The notes under the pieces were generated by a model. That model saw only the letters and a list, made by a program, of their open reading frames with translations. It was not told the origin of the DNA and made no database searches. Shown here piece after piece: positions 57,702 through 64,000 of a stretch of DNA of 64,000 nucleotides; position 1 is the first letter of the stretch, and every line of letters starts with the position of its first letter. The position numbers were made by a program, and so were the translations under genes. This DNA is from Carnobacterium divergens DSM 20623 (GTDB lineage Bacteria > Bacillota > Bacilli > Lactobacillales > Carnobacteriaceae): positions 1,488,001 through 1,552,000 of the forward strand of contig NZ_JQLO01000001.1 of assembly GCF_000744255.1 (NCBI RefSeq). The letters run 5' to 3'.

Positions 57702-58457
57702 ATGTCATTGATTGAACGAGCCTTTTTAAGTATTCAACATCGTCCTCTTAAAAATAGCCTCCTTTTTTTAGTCTATGCTGGCATCGCTTGCGCTTTTTAT
57801 GTTCTCTTTTCTATCCAAAATAAACTGAGCAATTCCCTAAATTATTTAAATGATGCTTTAAGTTTCAATCAAAAAAATCAGATTACAACTACGCCATCTT
57901 TCAAAGTACTAGTCTCAACTATTACTCAACAAAAGCAAACACTGAATCACTACTTGTTACTAATAGCTATCGTATCTATCATTTTACTACTTTTACTTCA
58001 CTCTTTCTTTTTATACCAACGAAAGAAAGAATTGCAAAATTTTATATTAATTGGAGAAAAGAAAAAAAAGGTTTTTACACAGATTATATTAGAAAATGGA
58101 ATTATTTTAAATGTTGCGTTGTTAAGTTTGATGATTCTCTTAAGCTTCTTTGCCCGTCCGATTACAAATCAGATTCAACAACTTGAATTGAATTTGATTC
58201 ATAGCGATCAGGTAGCTATGACTGCTAAGCAACAGAAATCTCAAATAAGTGATGAGCCTAACCAATCTGATAGCGAAATCAATGTAACTCGATTTAATAC
58301 GGTTTTACCGATTGTTAATTCCGAAGAAAATTTTACCGTTAATTTTGCGACTACTGTCCAAAATTACTTAGGTTTTGTTTTATTAATTAATGCTTTTATT
58401 GCAAGTAGTTTAATTTTACCAGCTTTATATTTTGTTCAAAAAAGCCACTCATTTTAG
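57702..58457 (+). CDS. Small FtsX-like membrane protein
   Basis: 251 residues. Four predicted membrane segments (about 18-37, 82-104, 128-150, 222-245) in FtsX order. The cytoplasmic loop RKKELQNFILIGEKKKKVFTQIILEN between the second and third segments is the FtsX coupling motif. The first ectodomain is only about 40 residues, far smaller than usual, and the second about 70. Start chosen at 57702 (GAAAGGAG). Paired with a degenerate ATPase-like gene 24 bases downstream. Confidence 0.7.
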   Translation: MSLIERAFLSIQHRPLKNSLLFLVYAGIACAFYVLFSIQNKLSNSLNYLNDALSFNQKNQITTTPSFKVLVSTITQQKQTLNHYLLLIAIVSIILLLLLHSFFLYQRKKELQNFILIGEKKKKVFTQIILENGIILNVALLSLMILLSFFARPITNQIQQLELNLIHSDQVAMTAKQQKSQISDEPNQSDSEINVTRFNTVLPIVNSEENFTVNFATTVQNYLGFVLLINAFIASSLILPALYFVQKSHSF

Positions 58458-58481
58458 TTACTTTTCAAAGGAGGTTTTACA

Positions 58482-59051
58482 ATGGCAACTGACTGCTCTC
58501 AACTCCCTCATAGTGTTCTTAATCCTTTCAAACAGAACGGTATTTATCAAATAAGTACACCCTCACAATCCATTTCTACACTACCTAAAAACCTTATAAC
58601 TTATTTAAAAAAACAAAAAATTCCTGTTGGTTATATTTTAACGGATTCGACCTTTATTCCTTATTTATCAACTTTTCAAAATATCAAATTAAGTTTAAAA
58701 TTAGCAAAACCTAAATTAAGAAATAGTGATTTTTTAATTCTGGATGCTTTAGAAGAAATGAACATTTCCTATAAATTAGCTCATAAACCAATTCAAGAGT
58801 TAACCGCAACTCAATTAAAAGAGGTGCAACTTATTTCAGCTATTTTCAGTGGCAAAAAAATAATTATCGTTGATTCTTGGATCGAGTTTTTATCAGAAAC
58901 TGAGCAATTAAATTGGTTACTTATTTTTAAAAATTTTGTTAAGGACCGAGGCGTCACTTTTATTTTACTAACCAATTCTAATAAAATTGCTGAACAAAGT
59001 GATGACACGTTTCATGAGAAAGATTTTCATCTAAATTCTTTCGATAACTAA
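58482..59051 (+). CDS. Degenerate ABC-ATPase-like protein lacking catalytic motifs
   Basis: 189 residues that follow a LolD/MacB ATPase but without its active site. The Walker A region reads TPSQSISTL (no Lys), the Q-loop reads VGYILTD, the signature is ELTATQ instead of LSGGQ, Walker B is IIIVDSW (Asp131, no Glu), and the switch is LLTNSN (no His). The intervening strands and helices align well (ILDALEEMNISYKLAHKPIQ). AAAGGAGG precedes the ATG. Cotranscribed with the FtsX-like gene, it may be a nucleotide-independent partner. Function unknown. Confidence 0.65.
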   Translation: MATDCSQLPHSVLNPFKQNGIYQISTPSQSISTLPKNLITYLKKQKIPVGYILTDSTFIPYLSTFQNIKLSLKLAKPKLRNSDFLILDALEEMNISYKLAHKPIQELTATQLKEVQLISAIFSGKKIIIVDSWIEFLSETEQLNWLLIFKNFVKDRGVTFILLTNSNKIAEQSDDTFHEKDFHLNSFDN

Positions 59052-59053
59052 AT

Positions 59054-59100
59054 AAAGAGTGATAAAAACCAATTTGATTTTTATCACTCTTTATTTTTTT
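59054..59100 (+). terminator. Terminator after the FtsX-like/degenerate ATPase pair
   Basis: A perfect 15-base stem (AAAGAGTGATAAAAA) with a nine-base loop, followed by T-rich sequence on the plus strand. It also lies at the end of the convergent GyrI-like gene. Confidence 0.9.
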
Positions 59101-59579
59101 TAAAATTGCACTTTATCTGCAACAGGAATCCACACTGAAAATTCAACTGCTGAATCTTGAATAAAGTCATCAACAACTTCTACATTAAAATTACCATTGA
59201 TTTGAAACTCTGCTGATTGATAAACTTCTCCGTAAGAGGCACCAATAAATTGATCTGCTTCTATACGATTTTTGACTGTTGTTTTAAAAATGGCATACGA
59301 TCCAGTAGGTACGGTAAAACTTTCTTGATTTGGACCTTTAGAACTAGCTTTAACTCCAACTAAGTAGTTGGGGTCTCCTGAGCTTGCATTATTAACAGCA
59401 TAGAAATGAGTATCAAGTGCGTATTCCATTAATTGTGCTTTATCTTTTTTTAACACTTCAAGTTGCTGCAATTTCTTATCGCTCATAGCAGGAAACTCAC
59501 TTGGATTGCTTGGCACAACAATCGGAGTGGAGAATCCAATAATAAGTTGATCTGGAGATTCAATAATTGTAAATGGCAT
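59100..59579 (-). CDS. GyrI-like / AraC effector-binding domain protein
   Basis: 159-residue single-domain protein: MPFTIIESPDQLIIGFSTPIVVP, DPNYLVGVKASS, YAIFKTTVKN and VEFSVWIPVADKV fit the SOUL/GyrI-like fold used to bind small hydrophobic molecules. There is no DNA-binding domain. ATG follows AAGGAGCG. A role in drug or metabolite binding is inferred from the fold only. Confidence 0.75.
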   Translation of the reverse strand: MPFTIIESPDQLIIGFSTPIVVPSNPSEFPAMSDKKLQQLEVLKKDKAQLMEYALDTHFYAVNNASSGDPNYLVGVKASSKGPNQESFTVPTGSYAIFKTTVKNRIEADQFIGASYGEVYQSAEFQINGNFNVEVVDDFIQDSAVEFSVWIPVADKVQF

Positions 59580-59702
59580 AAAAATACGCTCCTTTAAATT
59601 TTTTATTAATCCTTGTTAAAGTGCCGTAACTATAGCATAAAAATTAGTTAATTGTAAATTATTATACTTTTTTTTAATTTAATACACAGCCTAATTTATA
59701 CA

Positions 59703-59739
59703 AGCAAAAAGGATGAGAATTTTATTTCTCATCCTTTTT
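59703..59739 (-). terminator. Terminator after the two-component system
   Basis: AAAAAGGATGAGAA pairs with TTCTCATCCTTTTT at the histidine kinase stop codon, with A/T flanks. Confidence 0.8.
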
Positions 59740-61145
59740 TAGTCATTTGTTTCAATTGGAAATGCAAGTTTAAAAGTTGTTCCAGAACCTTTTTCACTCG
59801 TTACCGTCACTTTAGCTTGATGTAAATTCATCAATTGTTGGACAATTGCCAAACCTAATCCAGATTCACCATATTTGGTATTTTTCCTGGAGACATCTGC
59901 TTTGTAATACCGTTCCCAAATATTTTCAACTTCTTCTGCAGTCATTCCAATTCCAGTATCTTGGATTTCAATAATGGTTTCAGTTAAAGTTTTGGAACCA
60001 TTGATAACAATACTGCCATCAGTTGTAAATTGGATTGCATTTTGAAGAATATTTACAATAATTTGAACGAATCGGTCGTAGTCAGCATATACTGTCAAAT
60101 CTGCTGGACAATTTAATTCTAATTGATTTCCAGCATCGTTCGCCTTATTCTTTAACTGCTCTACGATTACAGTCAAAGCTTCTTCTGCATTGAAGGTTTG
60201 TTTTGTTAAACTAATTTGGTTTGAACGAATTTTTTCATAATCCAGATTTTCATTTACTAGACGGATCAGTCTTCTCGTTTCATTTTGCATCAGCTGAATA
60301 CTACGTTTTTTCTGATTTTCTGGAATCATATCGTATTCTAATCCTTCTAATAAGCCATTAATCGTTGTTAAAGGTGTTCGCATCTCATGCGCTGCGTCTG
60401 CCATAAATTGACGTCTCCGATTCTCCTGACGCTCAATTTCTTCATGAGAAGCTTTTAGAGAACGCGCCATTCCATTAAAATCTTCTGCCAAATCATCAAA
60501 TTCATCACGATCTTTATTTTCTAAATAAACATCAAAATCTCCTTGGGAAATACGATGAGTTGCCTTTCGCATTCGGTTGATTCGATTGACTTGATATTTT
60601 GCCAAAAAGAAACTTAAGAACATCGCTCCAATACTGGAAAGTAATAAAGCAATAAATAAGTTATGCTTTAAGTCCTTGATACTGGATTCGACACCACTTA
60701 CTGGTGCTTCAACCGCTACTACACCAGCAAATTTTCCTGTATCACGTTTAAAGAATGGTTGAAAAACCCTAATCTGTTCGACTTTATTTCCTAAAAAATC
60801 AGTATTGTTAATTGAAGAGGCAATCTGGTTTCCTGCTTGCAATGCCTTCCAATCTTTTTCAGAAATATTTAAAGAATAATTTTGTTCTTGTTTAGGGGCA
60901 ATCATTTCTTTTTCTTCATTAAAAATAGACATATTGACATTTTGGCTTTTTAAAACGACTTGAATTAAATCCACTTGGTTAATCAAGCCATCATCGATTA
61001 CGGATTGTGCGTAGCCATATAATTGTTTTTCAGTATTTTTATAGACTGTACTACTAGCAAAATTTGAAAACGAAATGCCAATAATGACTAAAATGGTCAA
61101 AATTACTGCAAAAAATGCCAACATTTGTTGATAAAGGTATTTCAA
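59739..61145 (-). CDS. Two-component sensor histidine kinase
   Basis: 468 residues. Membrane segments at about 8-28 and 162-182 flank an extracytoplasmic sensor of 130 residues; then HAMP (about 183-235), the H-box AAHEMRTPLT with His253, and the ATPase with N-box NILQNAIQFT, G1 DTGIGM and G2 GESGLGLAIV. It starts two bases after the response regulator gene. No close named system recognised; the stimulus is unknown. Confidence 0.92.
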   Translation of the reverse strand: MKYLYQQMLAFFAVILTILVIIGISFSNFASSTVYKNTEKQLYGYAQSVIDDGLINQVDLIQVVLKSQNVNMSIFNEEKEMIAPKQEQNYSLNISEKDWKALQAGNQIASSINNTDFLGNKVEQIRVFQPFFKRDTGKFAGVVAVEAPVSGVESSIKDLKHNLFIALLLSSIGAMFLSFFLAKYQVNRINRMRKATHRISQGDFDVYLENKDRDEFDDLAEDFNGMARSLKASHEEIERQENRRRQFMADAAHEMRTPLTTINGLLEGLEYDMIPENQKKRSIQLMQNETRRLIRLVNENLDYEKIRSNQISLTKQTFNAEEALTVIVEQLKNKANDAGNQLELNCPADLTVYADYDRFVQIIVNILQNAIQFTTDGSIVINGSKTLTETIIEIQDTGIGMTAEEVENIWERYYKADVSRKNTKYGESGLGLAIVQQLMNLHQAKVTVTSEKGSGTTFKLAFPIETND

Positions 61146-61147
61146 TA

Positions 61148-61867
61148 CTACTCAACTCCAGTGTCATCAAATTTGTATCCAACACCCCAAACTGTTTGAA
61201 TCACTTGTGGACCTGTTTTTTCAATTTTTTGACGCAACTTTTTAATATGGGCATCAACCGTTCGTTCATCTCCATAGTATTGATAATCCCAAACAATCGT
61301 TAATAGTTGTTCTCTTGAAAAGACTTGTTTAGGATTTTTAGCAAGCGTATATAACAATTCAAATTCTTTTGGTGTGAGTCCTTCAATTGGTTTATGATAC
61401 AAAAAGGCTTCTCTAGTTTTAGTATTAATTTTAAGGTGATCCGTTTCAACTTCAAAATCTGCATTTTTTGCTGAGCTTTCCATACCTTCCTCATGTCCTA
61501 AATCTGCTCGACGATGAAGTGCTTTGATTCGTGCAATTAAGGTTAGCGGGCTAAATGGTTTTGTTACATAATCATCAGCTCCCATTTCTAAACCAATTAC
61601 TTGATCGCTTTCTGAATCTTTAGCAGTCAACATAATAATTGGAACTGTTTTTGAAACTTTTCGAATTTCACGGCAAATTTGAATACCATCCATTGTAGGT
61701 AAATTTAAATCTAAGGTAATAATATCCCAAGCATTAGGTTGTGTCAAAAATGCATCTAAACCTTCTTTTCCATCTTGTTTAAACAGTGCATCCCAATCTT
61801 CTTTTAAGAAAAACATTTCCATCATTTCACAGACAGATTGGTTGTCTTCAATCATTAATATTTTCAT
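61148..61867 (-). CDS. OmpR/PhoB-family response regulator
   Basis: 239 residues. Receiver domain with Glu7/Asp8, phospho-acceptor Asp53 (ITLDLNLP), MLTAKD and KPFSP; the C-terminal winged helix (about 130-235) has LTPKEFELLYTLAKN and RTVDAHIKKLRQKIE. Partner of the adjacent kinase. A minus-strand TATAAT lies about 40 bases upstream of the ATG, without a clear -35. Confidence 0.94.
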   Translation of the reverse strand: MKILMIEDNQSVCEMMEMFFLKEDWDALFKQDGKEGLDAFLTQPNAWDIITLDLNLPTMDGIQICREIRKVSKTVPIIMLTAKDSESDQVIGLEMGADDYVTKPFSPLTLIARIKALHRRADLGHEEGMESSAKNADFEVETDHLKINTKTREAFLYHKPIEGLTPKEFELLYTLAKNPKQVFSREQLLTIVWDYQYYGDERTVDAHIKKLRQKIEKTGPQVIQTVWGVGYKFDDTGVE

Positions 61868-61994
61868 CTAATCCCTCTTTTCAGTTTCTCCACTTGTTTT
61901 CATTATACTATTTTTACCTCAACAACAAAAGGCGAAACCTAAAGAGTCTAGCTTTCTTCATAATCTTTTCATACTTATAGGACAATTTCAGGAC

Positions 61995-62348
61995 TTATTT
62001 GTCATTGGTAGCCATTTTTGCTGTCTCTTCTGATTTTTTCTTAAGAATCAAACTGACTTCTTCCACTCGAAGTTCTACTGCAAAAACGGTCTCGTCTTCC
62101 TTATTCAAATACGTTCTAGACTGCATGCGGCCACTTAAGCCAAGCTGAACACCCTTTTCACAATTATCTGCAATAATTTTAGCTACTGGTCCCCAAGCAA
62201 CAAATGGAATAAAATCAGCTTCTTGTTTTTTATCTTTTTTATATATTCTTTGAATGGCTAATGTATTATTGATGACTTGACTTCCATTCCCTACCTGTTG
62301 TATTTCAACTTCTCTTACAATTCTTCCTATCAATGATACTTGATTCAT
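61995..62348 (-). CDS. Short single-stranded DNA-binding protein (SsbB-like)
   Basis: 117 residues from the ATG at 62348, after AAAAAGGAG. The OB-fold matches SSB (NQVSLIGRIVREVEI, DFIPFVAWGPVAKII). The tail ends EETAKMATNDK with no acidic DDxPF tip, so it cannot make the usual tip-mediated contacts. This fits the shorter, often competence-linked paralogue SsbB; a housekeeping SSB would be elsewhere. The -10 region is discussed in the findings. Confidence 0.88.
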   Translation of the reverse strand: MNQVSLIGRIVREVEIQQVGNGSQVINNTLAIQRIYKKDKKQEADFIPFVAWGPVAKIIADNCEKGVQLGLSGRMQSRTYLNKEDETVFAVELRVEEVSLILKKKSEETAKMATNDK

Positions 62349-62403
62349 TTTGTTCACTCCTTTTTTCTGTCTAGTCTAACTATCCGCATTTTTATCTCAT
62401 CTC

Positions 62404-62442
62404 ATTAAAAAAAGCTACTTAACAAATTTGTTAAGTAGCTTT
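62404..62442 (-). terminator. Terminator after epuA
   Basis: A 32-base perfect palindrome (half-site AAAGCTACTTAACAAA) followed by a run of Ts on the minus strand. It separates the mbl-epuA operon from ssbB. Confidence 0.85.
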
Positions 62443-62455
62443 AGCTAAAACAATA

Positions 62456-62650
62456 TTAAATTCCCTTACTAAAATAACTGAAAATGTGCTTCCATGTTGC
62501 ACCACTAAAAATTGCAAAAGGATTGCCATCCCCTAAAACACCAAAGCCAATCATTGCTCCTATTAAAAAGGTCATTATGATCAAGACAAGCACAATCAAT
62601 ACTTTCAATGCAAAGGGCATTGGAGTAGTTCTTATTTTATTCTCTTTCAA
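62456..62650 (-). CDS. EpuA-like small membrane protein
   Basis: 64 residues with one membrane segment (about 13-37) and the tail PFAIFSGATWKHIFSYFSKG. Matches the EpuA family, often mislabelled as an RNA polymerase beta subunit. It follows mbl by 43 bases on the same strand, an arrangement common in lactic acid bacteria. Function unknown. Confidence 0.85.
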   Translation of the reverse strand: MKENKIRTTPMPFALKVLIVLVLIIMTFLIGAMIGFGVLGDGNPFAIFSGATWKHIFSYFSKGI

Positions 62651-62693
62651 TGTAACACCTCTTCAATCAATTACTCTCATAAGAAAGTTTGCT

Positions 62694-63680
62694 TTAACGA
62701 CGTTTTTTATTTATGTTTTCAAGTAAAATTCCAGTTCCAAGCGCAACTGCATCTAATGGATGTTCTGCAGCAAATACAGGAACTTTAAGCTCTTCTGCGA
62801 ATAATTGGTCAATCCCATCTAGTAAAGCTCCTCCGCCCGTTAAAATGACACCACGGTCGATAATATCTGCTGATAATTCAGGAGGAGTTTGTTCTAGAAC
62901 ATCTTTTGCTTGTTGAACAATCAACATCATTGATTCATTCAAAGCTTCTTGCACTTCTGCAGAAGTGATGGTAATCGTTCTTGGTAATCCACTTACCATA
63001 TCACGACCTCTAACGTCCATTGAGTCATCACGATTGTTAGGGAAAACTGTTCCAATTTCAATTTTGATAGATTCTGCAGTACGTTCACCAATCAACAATT
63101 TGTATTTTTTCTTCACATATTGAGTGATTTCACTGTCTAATTTATCGCCAGCTAATTTAAGTGAACGACTTGTCACAATATCTCCCATTGAAAGAACTGC
63201 AATATCACTTGTTCCTCCGCCAATATCAATGACCATGTTGCCGCTAGGTTGGAAAATATCCATTCCAGCACCGATTGCTGCTACTTTTGGCTCTTCTTCA
63301 AGGTACACATTTTTACCACCGCTTTTTTCAGCAGCTTGAATAATGGCTTTTTGCTCAATTGAAGTAATGTTTGTAGGACAGCAGATTAAAATGTTTGGTT
63401 TTGATAAAAACCCTTTTACGTTTAATTTATCAATAAAATATGAAAGCATTGCTTCAGTAATGTCAAAATCAGCAATTACTCCATCTTCAAGAGGACGAAT
63501 CGCACGAATATTTCCTGGAGTACGTCCAACCATACGATATGCTTCTTCTCCAACAGCTAGTACTTGATTTGTTGCGGTATCAACTGCAACTACAGCAGGT
63601 TCATTTAAAACAATCCCCTTGCCTTTCACATGTATTAATACATTTGCTGTCCCTAAATCTATCCCAATATCTTTCGCCAT
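62694..63680 (-). CDS. mbl: Cell-shape actin-like protein Mbl/MreB
   Basis: 328 residues from the ATG at 63680, which follows AGAGGAG (the longer frame is unlikely). Actin-like motifs are GIDLGTANVLIHV (phosphate 1), VIDIGGGTSDIAV (phosphate 2) and LTGGGALLDGID (adenosine). It organises lateral cell-wall synthesis. Adjacent to murA as in other Firmicutes, which favours Mbl over MreB (usually with mreCD). Confidence 0.93.
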   Translation of the reverse strand: MAKDIGIDLGTANVLIHVKGKGIVLNEPAVVAVDTATNQVLAVGEEAYRMVGRTPGNIRAIRPLEDGVIADFDITEAMLSYFIDKLNVKGFLSKPNILICCPTNITSIEQKAIIQAAEKSGGKNVYLEEEPKVAAIGAGMDIFQPSGNMVIDIGGGTSDIAVLSMGDIVTSRSLKLAGDKLDSEITQYVKKKYKLLIGERTAESIKIEIGTVFPNNRDDSMDVRGRDMVSGLPRTITITSAEVQEALNESMMLIVQQAKDVLEQTPPELSADIIDRGVILTGGGALLDGIDQLFAEELKVPVFAAEHPLDAVALGTGILLENINKKRR

Positions 63681-63802
63681 TATCTTTGTTCTCCTCTCAA
63701 AGCTCTTGTTCATTTTTAGGCTATCTATTTATGTAGCCATCTAATTTTCTATTATAGCATAACTTATCTTAATGGGAAACCGTGATTTTATGAATATTTT
63801 CT

Positions 63803-63833
63803 AAAAAAAAACACATCTTAACGATGTGTTTTT
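63803..63833 (-). terminator. Terminator after murA
   Basis: AAAAACACATC pairs with GATGTGTTTTT around a five-base loop and is followed by a T-run on the minus strand. Confidence 0.85.
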
Positions 63834-63845
63834 CTAGTAATTCTC

Positions 63846-64000
63846 TTATGATGCAAAAATTTGATCAAGTTCTGCTTCTTTTAGTAGATGCTCTTCTTCT
63901 TCATTGATACGCTCAACATCAGCACCCAATGCTTGTAATTTTTTATGGAATTCAAAGTAACCACGATCTAGGTACTCTAAATGAGTCACACGAGTGTAAC
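63846..64000 (-). CDS. murA: UDP-N-acetylglucosamine 1-carboxyvinyltransferase, C-terminal end
   Basis: Only the last 51 residues are in the window: [21 protein letters not shown], followed by an acidic helix and ELDQIFAS before the stop. The [10 protein letters not shown] stretch is the conserved C-terminus of MurA, which begins peptidoglycan precursor synthesis. The rest lies beyond the right edge. The terminator at 63803-63833 separates it from mbl. Confidence 0.9.
   Translation of the reverse strand, partial: YTRVTHLEYLDRGYFEFHKKLQALGADVERINEEEEHLLKEAELDQIFAS

Noticed and set aside
58482-59051. Reading the degenerate ATPase as a pseudogene
   Set aside because: The frame is intact, has AAAGGAGG and a terminator, and keeps secondary-structure order; the motifs are replaced, not interrupted. 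Pseudogenisation remains possible but is less likely.

Overview
The window is about 64 kb of AT-rich chromosome from a low-GC Gram-positive bacterium. Several things point to Lactobacillales, most likely the Carnobacterium/Enterococcus side: purine synthesis in Bacillus-like gene order with PurBox operators, a PBP5-like low-affinity PBP, an EpuA-type small protein after mbl, CodY-like operators, a guanine riboswitch, and many TTG/GTG starts behind strong Shine-Dalgarno sites. Genus is inferred, not proven. I saw no rRNA or tRNA genes, CRISPR array, insertion sequence or prophage.

Layout. 1-6.4 kb: end of a pcrA-ligA operon, a YibE/YibF-like membrane pair and a GntR regulator. 6.4-16.4 kb: purC-S-Q-L-F-M-N-H-D. 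16.7-19.5 kb: an insert that splits the purine genes, holding a glyoxalase-like gene, a lone tuf, a DUF817 gene and a candidate small RNA. 19.5-22.5 kb: purE-K-B with its own PurBox promoter. 22.5-27 kb: a WYL regulator with a divergent VOC gene, a UPF0316 gene, and the guanine-riboswitch xpt-pbuX operon. 27-34.6 kb: DNA repair, a class B PBP, YbjQ, a TIM-barrel protein, a glucosaminidase, a VanY-type lipoprotein, an HTH protein and an AI-2E-family transporter. 34.8-41.1 kb: an oxidoreductase, then livJ-H-M-G-F plus a CBS-ACT gene under a promoter carrying two CodY boxes. 41.4-49.4 kb: two divergent regulator/target pairs with long perfect palindromes, a hairpin repeat, two FUSC-type genes around a YkyA lipoprotein, and a flotillin/NfeD pair. 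49.6-59.6 kb: a large FtsX-type ABC exporter, an amino-acid permease, a sugar transporter, a flavoprotein, an FtsX-like protein paired with a degenerate ATPase, and a GyrI-like protein. 59.7-64 kb: a two-component system, a short SSB, epuA, mbl and the end of murA.

How parts fit together. De novo purine synthesis (two PurBox promoters) and purine salvage/uptake (riboswitch) lie close together and cover both supply routes. The liv operon looks like a CodY-controlled branched-chain amino-acid uptake system with an added ligand-sensing subunit. Several regulators sit divergently beside one target, with palindromes placed exactly over promoter elements.

The most novel items are the FtsX-like protein with a motif-less ABC ATPase (57.7-59.05 kb), the candidate anti-Shine-Dalgarno small RNA (19.36-19.46 kb), and the 24-bp palindrome centred near -42 of a YczE-like gene (44.06 kb).
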